A stretch of DNA of 64,000 nt from Isosphaeraceae bacterium EP7 (GTDB taxonomy: Bacteria; Planctomycetota; Planctomycetia; Isosphaerales; Isosphaeraceae), in contig CP151667.1 in the NCBI GenBank assembly GCA_038400315.1, positions 5,777,174 to 5,841,173 on the forward strand. Direction: 5' to 3'. Below the pieces are notes generated by a model, which was not told the origin of the DNA, did not search any database, and saw only the letters and a list, made by a program, of their open reading frames with translations. Position 1 is the first letter of the stretch; each line of letters starts with the position of its first letter. Shown piece by piece: positions 27,384 through 37,386 of the stretch. The position numbers and the translations under genes were made by a program.

Positions 27384-27719
27384 TTGAGTCACTCGATGTG
27401 GTTCCGGGACATGCCGAGTTGGGTTTTTGCTCGAAAGATGCTCGCTAGTGGGCAGGGTCCGCACCGGCTTCCCTGTCTCTCGCCTTGAGTTGTCCGTCCT
27501 TCGAAAACAAATCTGCGCTACGCCGCCGACATCGCGGCCGGTGTGCCAGCTGCGTTCGACCTCGTCCAACATTACTAATAAGTGAATCTTACTCTTGAGT
27601 CCATCTCGAGTCTACTCATGACATGAGATTTTCGATGGATAGGGGGGGGACTTCCGCTCGTTCCCCATGGCCTTTGCATATCGCCCAGTCCGCCGTGCGG
27701 GTGGTCCTGTTATACCCAG
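27384..27719. other. non-coding region upstream of the PCMT/esterase gene
   Basis: About 336 bases with no convincing gene. It is AT-richer near 27570-27640, with several ATGAGATTTT-like stretches that could hold the minus-strand promoter. A GGGGGGG run lies at about 27643-27649. No confident site is assigned. Confidence 0.3.
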
Positions 27720-28376
27720 CCCGCCATGCCTAGATCTTTGAACAGGCATGTACTACAGCCGCAAGATCCCGTTCTGGGATATGCGCTCGCCGACACAGCC
27801 GTCCGTTGCAAAACGACCAATGGCGCCGGCCGAGAGTTGGCGTGCGACCGCGGGGCATTTCGTTGCGAGGCCAACCTCTCCTCGTCGCAGCGGTGATCGT
27901 CCCTCCTGTAGTTGCCCCCCCAGCCCTCGCGGCGAAGCAGAAACGAGAGACGGCGATAAGCGGATCGCACGTGTGCCCGTCCAGATCGCGTAGTTGCCCC
28001 ACGCAGGCCGTAAGGCGAGCTCACCGGCGGAAAGGCCATCGCCGGGCAGCCCCGGGGTACCGCTCATCCAAGGCGTCAGCCAATAGGCCCTCGACGACTT
28101 CGCGACGCCGGGCGGGAGTATCCTTTTTTGACATGTTGTCCCGAAGCATCGCCCTGTCGAGGCTCAGGTCGGCGACAAGTTACTCGAGCTCCCGGTCCTC
28201 CTCCTCGAACTGCTCCGGCCGCTGAAACTCGCCGATGCCCATCCCACCCCACCGAGATGGCTTCTTCCTTCGCAAATAGAGGTGACCTGGCTGACGACCG
28301 GCTCGACCGACCTGACAACCCCGGCATGACCCAAGGCGAAGGCGATTAGTTCTCCAGTGAACTTACGCTTCCACAT
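27720..28376 (-). pseudogene. decayed IS3-family orfA/orfB relic
   Basis: Read on the minus strand from an ATG at 28376: MWKRKFTGELIAFALGHAG (OrfA start), then in shifted frame MGIGEFQRPEQFEEEDRELE, a stop, LVADLSLDRAMLRDNMSKKD and REVVEGLLADALDERY. Further left another frame gives AYRRLSFLLRREGWGGNYRR, a typical OrfB segment. Several stops and frame changes show long decay. It differs from the relic at 6831-7087, so at least two old IS3 copies existed here. Confidence 0.7.
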
Positions 28377-28837
28377 GGTTCCGTCCTCCGGTCCGAGGCC
28401 GACCAATCCCATAGATGTTCTTAAATACAAACGACTCGATTTCGGGTCAATCGAATCCATCGAACGGGACTGCTTCGTGACATCCCCGATGATGTACGGC
28501 AAACTCGGACCGCTCTCGGGCCGCCGAGTCAACGACGATCATGTCGAATAACCGAACACGAAGCCCCGTGAGGAAAGGCCCAGACACTTCCGATTAGGAG
28601 GATTTTGCCGAGCATAAAATGAATAGCGCAATAGCTTCATCGGGAGATCATGGTGATGGAGGAGGTCCTGGCCCGAGTAATCCAGGATTCAGGCGCCGGC
28701 GAATCACCCTGGACGGGGAGCTGACGGCGTGTTCCAATTAGCAGTCCGCTCGGGCGGGCTAGGCCGGGTGGTCGGCCGGAAGGGTCTGATTTTCCGCGGC
28801 GAAGGGCCACCCGCCGCCGATTGCGGAGTCGATAGAG
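28377..28837. other. 461-bp non-coding region before the aldo/keto reductase gene
   Basis: No gene is recognised. The first part may be the outer end of the IS3 relic. An AT-richer stretch at about 28600-28640 is the best place for the promoter of the gene at 28838. No clear -35/-10 pair was identified. Confidence 0.3.
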
Positions 28838-30100
28838 ATGTCTCAGGTCGAGACCAGCGGCAGCGATCGGCGTAGCTTCCTCCAGGCCGGGGCAGTCGCC
28901 ACCGCCGCGGCGCTCGGCGCCGGGGCTTCCAGGGCCGAGGCCCAGGCCCCCGAACAGGCCAAGCCCGCGAAGCCGACCGTCCTCCCCATGCGAACGCTGG
29001 GCAGGACGGGCATCCAGATGACGATGCTGGAGATGGGCACCGGGGCCCTCCGCGAGCGCGGCGTGCTCGACCGCATGCTCCGCCAGTCGTACGCCAGCGG
29101 CGTGCGGACCTACGACACCGCCAAAGCCTACGGCACCGAGCCGGGCTTCAAGCGCTGGTTCGAGCAGTCGCCCGAAGTCCGCAAGGAGATCGTCCTCGTC
29201 ACGAAGGACGTGCCCAAGGCCCCCAAGGACATGATGGCCCAGCTCGACGAGCGCCTGGCCGCCATGGGCACCGACTACGTCGATCTGTTCTTCATCCACG
29301 GGCTGGGCGACGATCAGTCGAGCGTCGACTCGGCGATTAAGTTGGTGACGAGCAAGGAGTTCAAGGAGGCCGCCGACGCCATTCGCAAGTCCGGCAAGGC
29401 CAAGTTCCTCGGCTTCTCCACCCACCACCGCAACCGCGCCGAGATCATTGAGGCCGCTGCCAAGGCCGGCTACATCGACGCCGTGATGCTCCAGTACACC
29501 CCCTGGCTGGAGAAGGATTCGCCGCTGAACAAGGCGCTCGACGTGGCCCACAAGGCGGGCGTCGGCCTCATCTCGATGAAGCAGGTTGCCGGCCAGTTCC
29601 CCGAGAAGCCCAAGGTCAACATCCTCGACGAGGTCGCCAGGCGAGTGCCGATGCTCGCCGAACGGAAACTGACCCCGTATCAGGGCCTGCTCCAGGCGAT
29701 CTGGACCGACGAACGCATCAGCGGCTCGTGTGTGTCGATCAAGACGGTTGACCAGCTTCGCGACAACGCCGACGCAGCCCGCCGTTACGAGCCCCTGAAG
29801 GCCGCCGAGATCGACCAGCTCCGCGACGCCGCACTCGCCTTCGGACCGACCATGTGCGCCGACTGCGACGGCCGCTGCTCCACGGCCGCCGGCACCAAGG
29901 CCGAGCTGGGCAACCTGACCCGGTTCTACACCTACCACGAGCACCACGGCCTGCGCTCCGAGGCCCGCAAGCAATACGCCGCCATGGCCGGCGACGCACG
30001 CGACTGGGCCGGCGCCGACCTGGAAGCCGCCCGCAACGCCTGCCCTAATAAGCTCAATTTCGCCGAACTGCTCCCCCGTACCGACGATCTGCTCGCCTGA
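28838..30100 (+). CDS. Tat-exported aldo/keto reductase with C-terminal cysteine cluster
   Basis: A 420-residue protein. The N-terminus DRRSFLQAGAVATAAALGAG is a twin-arginine-type signal ending near AEAQA, so it is probably folded before export. The AKR barrel follows: TLGRTGIQMTMLEMG, RTYDTAKAYGTEP (catalytic Asp and Tyr), VLVTKDV (Lys) and DLFFIHGL (His). The C-terminal extension has CADCDGRC and a later Cys in ACPNKL, a CxxCxxxC pattern compatible with an iron-sulfur cluster. Many planctomycetes encode such paralogues; substrate is unknown. A hairpin terminator follows at 30126. Confidence 0.88.
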   Translation: MSQVETSGSDRRSFLQAGAVATAAALGAGASRAEAQAPEQAKPAKPTVLPMRTLGRTGIQMTMLEMGTGALRERGVLDRMLRQSYASGVRTYDTAKAYGTEPGFKRWFEQSPEVRKEIVLVTKDVPKAPKDMMAQLDERLAAMGTDYVDLFFIHGLGDDQSSVDSAIKLVTSKEFKEAADAIRKSGKAKFLGFSTHHRNRAEIIEAAAKAGYIDAVMLQYTPWLEKDSPLNKALDVAHKAGVGLISMKQVAGQFPEKPKVNILDEVARRVPMLAERKLTPYQGLLQAIWTDERISGSCVSIKTVDQLRDNADAARRYEPLKAAEIDQLRDAALAFGPTMCADCDGRCSTAAGTKAELGNLTRFYTYHEHHGLRSEARKQYAAMAGDARDWAGADLEAARNACPNKLNFAELLPRTDDLLA

Positions 30101-30125
30101 TCAGTCTGCGATGAATCATGAATCA

Positions 30126-30167
30126 CGCCCGCCTTCGCCTCGATCACGGGTGAAGGCGGGCGTTTTT
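30126..30167 (+). terminator. rho-independent terminator of the aldo/keto reductase gene
   Basis: Perfect 11-bp stem CGCCCGCCTTC / GAAGGCGGGCG with a 15-base loop, followed directly by five T. Confidence 0.9.
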
Positions 30168-30338
30168 GTTGATGGGTTTCGTACTCGGATCGGGGCGCCC
30201 GGCCCGCCCGATCGCGCCAGCTGCCACGTCCCGACCGGCAGGCCTCGGAATGCCTCCCCTGCATTGCGGAATGCCCTCCCTGGTTGCCGAAAGAAAGGGC
30301 GGTCAACCGCCTTCGGTCCTCGTGAGGAGCCCGCATCG

Positions 30339-30707
30339 ATGAATCGCCCCGAGTTGCTGGTGGTCGACGACTGCGAGAGCACCCGCCAGGTCCTGGGTAC
30401 CATCTTCCGCAGCCTGGGGTGGTCGGTCACCCTGGCGGCCACGCTTGCCGAAGGGATGGCGGGCCTGAGGCAGTCCCCCCGTTGCGTGATCCTCGACCTG
30501 GGCCTGCCCGACGGCGCCGGCGAGTCGATCCTGAAGACAGTGCGCTTCGACATGCCGCATACGCGTGTGGCCGTCTGCTCCGGCCTCGACGATCCCCGGC
30601 GGCTCTCGACGGTCCGCGACCTGAAGCCTGATCTGATGCTCTGGAAGCCCTACGAGTTGGCCCCCCTGATGCAGCTCTGCGAGGCCGCCCTCGCCGCACC
30701 CGCCTGA
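30339..30707 (+). CDS. single-domain response regulator (receiver only)
   Basis: A 122-residue protein starting MNRPELLVVDDCESTRQVLG. It is a complete REC domain: acidic pair VVDD, phospho-acceptor Asp in CVILDLGLPDG, the Ser of VCSG and the conserved Lys in MLWKPYEL. There is no output domain. Partner kinase is unknown; no kinase is adjacent. The start is supported by GAGGAG 8 bases before the ATG, while the longer upstream frame covers the preceding terminator. The next gene begins about 100 bases later. Confidence 0.88.
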   Translation: MNRPELLVVDDCESTRQVLGTIFRSLGWSVTLAATLAEGMAGLRQSPRCVILDLGLPDGAGESILKTVRFDMPHTRVAVCSGLDDPRRLSTVRDLKPDLMLWKPYELAPLMQLCEAALAAPA

Positions 30708-30812
30708 CACCCGCCCGCGCCAAGGATTGGCAACGCGGCCCCCTTGCGAGTACGATCGTCGATGGTCCCGATGGGCCAGGTCGACCCGATTCGTGCACGC
30801 GAGGGATCCGCA

Positions 30813-32384
30813 ATGGGGCCAAATTTCCTACGTCGGCCTCGGCCGACGGTTGCTCTCGGGGCGATGCTGGCGCTCGCCCTCGTCGCCTCACCCCTCCGGG
30901 CGGACGAATTCAGATTCCATCATGAAAACGTGATGGGCACCTCGCTCGAGCTACGCGTGAGGGCCGACGACATCGGCATCGCCTCGCGCGCCGAGCAGAT
31001 GGTCCTGGCGGAGATCGACCGCCTCGCCGCGATCGTCAGCACCTATGAGCCGACCAGCGAGCTGAGCCGCTGGAGATCGGCCGGCCCAGGAGCGGCTCCC
31101 CAACGCCTCTCGGCCGAGCTTCACGATCTCCTCGCCACTTCGGACGAATGGACGAACGCCACCGGAGGCGCGTTCGACCCGCGAGTCGAGGCCGTCATCC
31201 AGCTCTGGAAAGTCGCCAGCTCCGCCCCTCCGTCGGATGCCCAGGTCCAGGCGGCCTTGCGGCGAATGAAGCCTCCCGCCTGGCGACTCGATCCGAAGAC
31301 GAAGACGGCCGAGCTCCTCACCGACTGCCCGATCACCCTGGATGCCATCGCCAAAGGAGAGATCGTCGGCCGTGCTTGCGACGCCGCCTTCGACGGCGTG
31401 CCCGGCCTGCACGGGCTGCTTCTCAACGTCGGCGGAGATCTCCGCGCCCGCGGAAATGAGACCTGGCGGATCGGCGTCGCCTCGCCCAGTCAAGATTCCG
31501 AGACGAGCGCCCCGCTGTGCCTCATCGAGATCAATGACGTTGCCGTTGCGACCAGCGGCCGCTCGCAACGAGGGTTCACCGTCGGCGGTCGGCGAGAATC
31601 GCACATCCTGGACCCCCGCACGGGCCTGCCCGCGCGGAGCATCGACGGCGCCACCGTGATCGCCCCGCGTTCAATCGATGCGGACGCCCTGGCCACCGCA
31701 TGCAACGTGCTCGACCCGGCCGCCAGCATCAAACTCGCCGAGTCGATCCCCGGCGTCGAATGCCTGATCGTCGAGTCGAACGGCCGGATCCATCAGAGTA
31801 AGGGTTGGGCCCGATACGAGGCAGTCGCGTTCGCCTCGGCCAGGGAGGTCGCCCTGCCAGCCGCCGAGGAGAAGGCCGCCGAGCCCGCGACCTGGGGCGT
31901 CGATCACGAGGTGGTGGTCGAGTTCGAGATCGTCAAGCCGGCCACCGAGCAGGGACGGTACCGTCGGCCCTATATCGCCGTCTGGGTCGAGGACAAGGAC
32001 GGACAGCCGGTGCGGACCCTGGCCCTCTGGGTCTCGCAAGGGGGCGCAGGGCCGTTCCAGTGGCTGCCCGACCTGCGCCGATGGTTCGCGGCCGACCAAG
32101 AGCGGAAGAAGTTCGACAAGACGGACATGGTGCTCACCATCTCCAGACCGACCCGCCCGCCCGGCAAGTACTCGGTGATCTGGGACGGCAAGGATAACAA
32201 GAAGAAGCCGCTGGGCCCCGGCCAATACACCCTCTGCATCGACTCGGCCCGCGAGCACGGCACGTCCGAATCGATCCGCCAGGAGATCAACGTCGGCGGC
32301 GATACCTTCCGCGTGACCGCCGAGGGGAACGCCGAGGTCTCCTCGGCCGCCTTCGAGTACCGGGTCAAGGCGGTGAAGAAGTGA
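30813..32384 (+). CDS. ApbE-like FAD:protein FMN transferase fused to DUF2271
   Basis: A 523-residue exported protein; signal peptide MGPNFLRRPRPTVALGAMLA with cleavage near SPLRADE. Residues about 30-330 form the ApbE domain: NVMGTSLELRV, DAIAKGEIVGRACDA, LLNVGGDLRARG, SHILDPRTGLPARS and DALATACNVL. Residues about 355-515 form DUF2271: ATWGVDHEVVVEFEI, YIAVWVEDKDG, WFAADQERKKFD and YTLCIDSAREHG. ApbE attaches FMN to Thr/Ser of extracytosolic redox proteins, so it probably flavinylates itself or a partner. It overlaps the next gene by 4 bases (GTGA). Start chosen at the ATG after GAGGGA. Confidence 0.87.
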   Translation: MGPNFLRRPRPTVALGAMLALALVASPLRADEFRFHHENVMGTSLELRVRADDIGIASRAEQMVLAEIDRLAAIVSTYEPTSELSRWRSAGPGAAPQRLSAELHDLLATSDEWTNATGGAFDPRVEAVIQLWKVASSAPPSDAQVQAALRRMKPPAWRLDPKTKTAELLTDCPITLDAIAKGEIVGRACDAAFDGVPGLHGLLLNVGGDLRARGNETWRIGVASPSQDSETSAPLCLIEINDVAVATSGRSQRGFTVGGRRESHILDPRTGLPARSIDGATVIAPRSIDADALATACNVLDPAASIKLAESIPGVECLIVESNGRIHQSKGWARYEAVAFASAREVALPAAEEKAAEPATWGVDHEVVVEFEIVKPATEQGRYRRPYIAVWVEDKDGQPVRTLALWVSQGGAGPFQWLPDLRRWFAADQERKKFDKTDMVLTISRPTRPPGKYSVIWDGKDNKKKPLGPGQYTLCIDSAREHGTSESIRQEINVGGDTFRVTAEGNAEVSSAAFEYRVKAVKK

Positions 32385-33034
32385 CCGAGGACTCCCCACG
32401 GCCGAGACTGCCGCGACGCTCGAAATGGCGCAGTTTCAGCATACGCATCGCGTCGACCATGCGATGGCTGCATATTTACCTGTCGATGCTCGGGCTGGCC
32501 GTCACCCTCTTCTTCGCCGTCACGGGGCTGACCCTGAACCATCCGCAATGGTTCCACACTGAGAGGCGGATCGAGGCCGAGGGAACCATCGAGGGACGCT
32601 GGCTCACCCCCCGCCCCGGTGCCGATGGGGCGACCGACGACGTCGCCAGGCTCGAAATTGTCGAGCACCTGCGGGCCAGCCAGGGCTTCCGCGGTGCGCT
32701 CGCCGATTTCCGCGTCGACGACCGCGAGTGCTCCGTCACCTTCAAAGGTCCCGGCTACTCCGCCGACGCGTTCATCGACCGCGAGACAGGACGCTACACG
32801 GGAAGCCAGACCATCCACGGCCTCGTCGCCGTGCTGAACGACCTGCACAAAGGGCGGGACACCGGCCCGGCCTGGTCGTGGCTCATCGACGTCTCGGCCG
32901 TCGTCCTCGTCGTCATCTCGCTGACCGGCCTGATCCTCCTTTTCTACCTGAAGCTACGCCGCCGCCCGGGCCTGGTTGTCGCCCTGGTCGGATTGATCCT
33001 GTCCGTCGCCGTGGCCTACCTGTGGGTCCCCTGA
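32381..33034 (+). CDS. PepSY-associated membrane protein, partner of ApbE-DUF2271
   Basis: A 217-residue inner-membrane protein with GTG start overlapping the previous stop. Transmembrane segments lie at about 31-51, 166-190 and 197-215. Histidines near the membrane (RWLHIYLSM, LTLNHPQ, TIHGLVAVLNDLHKG) fit the haem- or redox-linked PepSY_TM family. The periplasmic loop holds a PepSY-like unit with RETGRYTG. The tight coupling to ApbE-DUF2271 suggests an electron path across the membrane to a flavin carrier. A DGAT at residues 82-85 resembles, but does not strictly match, flavinylation sites. Confidence 0.83.
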   Translation: MTEDSPRPRLPRRSKWRSFSIRIASTMRWLHIYLSMLGLAVTLFFAVTGLTLNHPQWFHTERRIEAEGTIEGRWLTPRPGADGATDDVARLEIVEHLRASQGFRGALADFRVDDRECSVTFKGPGYSADAFIDRETGRYTGSQTIHGLVAVLNDLHKGRDTGPAWSWLIDVSAVVLVVISLTGLILLFYLKLRRRPGLVVALVGLILSVAVAYLWVP

Positions 33035-33041
33035 ACGGGCC

Positions 33042-35150
33042 TCAGAGGTAGACCCGGCGATTGTAGATATACCACTCGACCAACAGGACGCCCAGGGCCA
33101 GCAGTGCCAGCGGCTTCCACCAGTCGACCCGCGCCGGGGCGCTCTGCCTCGACCCCGACACCGGGTTGTAGCCGATCTTGATCTTATAAGCGTCGGCCTC
33201 CGCCTCCGTGGCGCCCGCGGGCACCAGACCACGGGGGGAGAGGTCGGCCTCGCGCGGGTCGAACTGGTTCACGGCGTAGCCCTTCCCACCCCTCGGCGTC
33301 CAGCTCGCCCGGTAGAATCCGGTCCGGTCGGTGGCGTTGATCACGAACGTCCCCTGAGTCGTCTTCGGCAGGGTCGTCGTCCGCCCCGATGGATCGGTCA
33401 AGTTCACCGTCTCGGTCGCCGCGTCCGCCCGCAGCACGATCGGCTGGCCCGGCGGATGGGCCTCTTCACCCACGGCCTCGCCCACGTTGCCCAGCAATTG
33501 CAGGGCGTTGTACAGGAAGAGCGGAAAGCTGTATTTCAGGACCCAGTCGGTGTTGAACTCCTTGCCGTCGACCAGGCTGAACGTGATCACCGCGTCGGCA
33601 TATCCCCCTGCCCTGGGGGCCAGGAAGGCCAGCGGGCCGCCGTTCCCCTCGATGAGCACGGTCGAGCCCGCGGGCGGCTCGACGGCCAGGGCCTTGGAGA
33701 TCCGGATCGTCGGCAGGTCGCGGATGAACTGGAGGAGCGGGTGGCCGACGTTCCAGTCCATCACGATCGGCGCGGTGACCGGCGTCGACTTCGCATAAGC
33801 AGGGCCCGGGGGTAATGCACCGAAGTAGATGGCGTTCGACTCGGGATCGGACGTCGGGGTCACCCGGTCGAAGATCGCCAGATCATAGGCCCCCGACGCC
33901 AGGTCGCGGGCCACCGGGTCGGTTTTGAGCGCATCCGGGCCCACCACCTCGACGTCGGCGCGTTCCTCGGCCAGGGAAGTCTGGAGCGTGTCGACCAGGT
34001 AGCGATTGCCGGGTGTGACGACGAGCACCTTGGCCTGCCGCAGGTTGCCGACGAGGGCGAACGCGCGGTCGTCGAGCGGTTGCGCGTCCTTCAGGTCGAG
34101 CCTCACCTCGAGCTCGGCGCTCCCCGCGTCGGGCAGGTCGAACTTGAACGACTGCTCCCCCTGCGCGGGCAGTTTCAGGTCGATCTCATCGACGAGCGTC
34201 CCCTCAGCCGAGGGCTTCAAGGGGTCGTGCCGCAGCAGCCTGGCCCGAGTCTCGACGTCCTCCCCCTTGAAGTTGCGTACGCGGCCGAAGACCTGGAACT
34301 CCTCGGGCTTGTCCTCATTTCTGCCCGCCTGAAGGGCCAAGATCGCCACGTTATCCGACGTGGGCGTCCTGGAAGTCGCCACGGGGGTCTCGCCGTCGGC
34401 GGCCGTGGCGTTAGGCGGGGACGGGGGGCCGATCACGACGACCTCGGGCTCCAGGTTCCCCAGGCTGAAGCCCTCGACGTCGGCGAAACCGCCGTCGGTG
34501 TAGATCAGGAGCTTGGGTGCGACGATCGACGTGGCGGCCACCCCCTCGATCATCTTCGATGGATTGGCCAGCCCGGCCGCCACCTGCAACGCCTCGCGCA
34601 GGGAGGTCGACGCTCGGGTGGGCTCGATCGCATCAATGCGCCGGACCAACTCGCGGCGGTTCGCGGTGTAGTTGGAGATCACGCGGGCACGGTCGCTGAA
34701 AGCGATGACCATCGCCAGGTCATTCTCCTCCATCGACTCGACCACCTTGCGTGCCTCCGCCTTGGCCCTGGCCAGCCGGCTGGGCGCGATGTCGGTCGCG
34801 GACATGCTCGCCGATTGATCTATCGCCAGCACGAACCGCCGTCCCTCACCGGCGGACCCGTTGAACCTGGGGCCCGCCAGGGCCAGCATCGCCAGGGCGA
34901 CGGCCAGGAGCTGCAGGAACAGCAGGAGATTGCGCCTGAGCTTCTGGAAGAGGCTGTTGACGTGCATGTCTTCCATGCTCCGCCTCCAGAGCAGGGTGCT
35001 GGGCACGCGCACCGGCTTGCGCCTGAGCTTCAAGAAATAGAGCGCGATGATGCCCACCGGCACGCCCGCCGCGATCGTCCAGGCGGCCAGGTCGAGCGGG
35101 CTGGCGAATTGCAGCCCCGAGGTCGGCAGTCGCAGGCCCAGCGCGTTCAT
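33042..35150 (-). CDS. BatA-like membrane protein with VWA domain
   Basis: A 702-residue protein. The N-terminus has an aerotolerance-type (BatA) region: FASPLDLAAWTIAAGVPVGI, ALYFLKLRRKPVRVPSTLLW and a second membrane helix LLLFLQLLAVALAMLALAG. The VWA domain follows at about 104-290 with the MIDAS motif AIDQSASMS and later IYTDGGFADV. The long C-terminal part ends in a membrane helix LLALGVLLVEWYIYN. It is the last gene of a minus-strand operon with MoxR and DUF58 proteins, a set thought to assist folding or maturation of envelope proteins. Target unknown. Confidence 0.85.
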   Translation of the reverse strand: MNALGLRLPTSGLQFASPLDLAAWTIAAGVPVGIIALYFLKLRRKPVRVPSTLLWRRSMEDMHVNSLFQKLRRNLLLFLQLLAVALAMLALAGPRFNGSAGEGRRFVLAIDQSASMSATDIAPSRLARAKAEARKVVESMEENDLAMVIAFSDRARVISNYTANRRELVRRIDAIEPTRASTSLREALQVAAGLANPSKMIEGVAATSIVAPKLLIYTDGGFADVEGFSLGNLEPEVVVIGPPSPPNATAADGETPVATSRTPTSDNVAILALQAGRNEDKPEEFQVFGRVRNFKGEDVETRARLLRHDPLKPSAEGTLVDEIDLKLPAQGEQSFKFDLPDAGSAELEVRLDLKDAQPLDDRAFALVGNLRQAKVLVVTPGNRYLVDTLQTSLAEERADVEVVGPDALKTDPVARDLASGAYDLAIFDRVTPTSDPESNAIYFGALPPGPAYAKSTPVTAPIVMDWNVGHPLLQFIRDLPTIRISKALAVEPPAGSTVLIEGNGGPLAFLAPRAGGYADAVITFSLVDGKEFNTDWVLKYSFPLFLYNALQLLGNVGEAVGEEAHPPGQPIVLRADAATETVNLTDPSGRTTTLPKTTQGTFVINATDRTGFYRASWTPRGGKGYAVNQFDPREADLSPRGLVPAGATEAEADAYKIKIGYNPVSGSRQSAPARVDWWKPLALLALGVLLVEWYIYNRRVYL

Positions 35151-35181
35151 CGAGGGCTCCCCTCGCGGGATTGGTGCGTGC

Positions 35182-35310
35182 TCACAAGTCGGGCTCGCGA
35201 TCCGGCTCGCCCGGCCTCAGCCCGTGCCGCTTGCGCAGCATGGTGTAGAGCAGGTAGGCCAGCAGCAGTCCGGCGGCGGTGTAGAAGACGAACGGGTCAT
35301 TGATCTTCAT
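35182..35310 (-). CDS. 42-residue membrane peptide in the MoxR operon
   Basis: ATG at 35310 to TGA at 35182-35184 encodes MKINDPFVFYTAAGLLLAYL followed by LYTMLRKRHGLRPGEPDREP and DL. It has one hydrophobic helix (residues about 7-24) then a basic Arg/Lys stretch and an acidic tail, the usual topology of a single-pass peptide with its C-terminus inside. It sits 31 bases from the genes on both sides and on the same strand, filling exactly the gap in an otherwise tight operon. Coding character is good but no family is recognised. Confidence 0.7.
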   Translation of the reverse strand: MKINDPFVFYTAAGLLLAYLLYTMLRKRHGLRPGEPDREPDL

Positions 35311-35341
35311 CGGTCCATCCAACGTCGTACGCCGGGCCGCG

Positions 35342-36235
35342 TCAGCGGACCAGGCCACGCTCGCGCAAATAGTTCAGGACAAGTTGATCGAATGGGTTGT
35401 GCGTCGTGGTGAAGATGTAGGTGATGCCACGCTTGGTGCACCACTCCTTCAGGCCGCCGACGAAACCGTCGAGGGTTTGTTTGTAACGCCTCAGGAGCGG
35501 TGCGCTGATGGTGATCTCGGCCTCGTCATCGTCCTCGCTGTCCACCAGGCGTAGGTCGCCGACGAGCTCCGGCTCGACCTCCTCGCGGCTCAGGACATGG
35601 ATGACGTAGATGTCCATGTTGCGTGCCAGCAGGTAGCGCAACGCATCGGAGTATCCGCGTTTGTCGAGGAAGTCGGAGATGACGACCACCACCCCCTTGC
35701 CGGAATGCTTGATGGCGAACGACTTGGCCGCCGCCGTCAGGTCGCTCCCCCCGGAGGCCGACAGCCGGTCCAGGTACTGCACGACCCGGTACATCTGCGA
35801 CCGTCCCCGCACACCCGGAAGGCCAACCTCGAGGTTGCTGGCGAACGTGTCCATCATCACCCGGTCGTGGTTGACCAGGCCCACGAAAGACAACGCCGCG
35901 GCCACCTGCTTGCCGTAGTGCAGCTTGGTCGGGTCGCCGAAGTCCATCGACAGGCTGGTGTCCAGGAGCGTGAAGATTTGCAGGTCTTCTTCTTCCATGA
36001 AGAGCTTGAGGAACAGCTTGTCCAGCCGCGCGTAGACGTTCCAGTCGATGTGCCGCAGGTCGTCTCCGGTCGAGTAATTCCGGTGGTCGGCAAACTCCAC
36101 GGAAGATCCACGCTGCTTGCTCTTGCGCTCCCCCTTCATCCGGCCCGCGAAGATCTTCTTGCTCACCACCTCAAGCTGCTCGAGCTTGTGCAGGAACTCG
36201 GCGGAGAGCAAGGGGACCGGCGTGGTGGCGGGCAT
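35342..36235 (-). CDS. DUF58 domain protein
   Basis: A 297-residue protein starting MPATTPVPLLSAEFLHKLEQ. It carries the DUF58 signature GRSSV/EFADHRNYSTGDDLRHIDWN followed by RLDKLFLKLFMEEEDLQIF, then a VWA-like fold with LLDTSLSMDFG (DxSxS-type) and VVVVISDFLDKRGY. No membrane segments are seen. DUF58 proteins work with MoxR ATPases and VWA membrane proteins. The ATG chosen begins at the conserved start; an extra upstream frame is Arg/Pro-rich. It is 67 bases after the MoxR gene. Confidence 0.9.
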   Translation of the reverse strand: MPATTPVPLLSAEFLHKLEQLEVVSKKIFAGRMKGERKSKQRGSSVEFADHRNYSTGDDLRHIDWNVYARLDKLFLKLFMEEEDLQIFTLLDTSLSMDFGDPTKLHYGKQVAAALSFVGLVNHDRVMMDTFASNLEVGLPGVRGRSQMYRVVQYLDRLSASGGSDLTAAAKSFAIKHSGKGVVVVISDFLDKRGYSDALRYLLARNMDIYVIHVLSREEVEPELVGDLRLVDSEDDDEAEITISAPLLRRYKQTLDGFVGGLKEWCTKRGITYIFTTTHNPFDQLVLNYLRERGLVR

Positions 36236-36302
36236 CGTCGGGGTTCTCCGTCGGCCAGGGATCGTCTCGCTTCGCAGCCTTGAATCGAATCGTGGGCCGG
36301 GC

Positions 36303-37331
<1,029 letters not shown>

Positions 37332-37386
37332 CGTCTCGGTCCTCGCGGCTTGGTTCGTCGGGGCGTCGGGGATGGGCCGTCTTCGA

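Noticed and set aside
28637-29974. 445-residue minus-strand open frame
   Set aside because: It is the antisense shadow of the aldo/keto reductase gene, which has clear motifs and a signal peptide.
34080-35303. 407-residue plus-strand frame and similar long frames opposite the MoxR operon
   Set aside because: Antisense to well-recognised VWA, DUF58 and MoxR genes; rich in Arg, Gly and Gln with no domain pattern.
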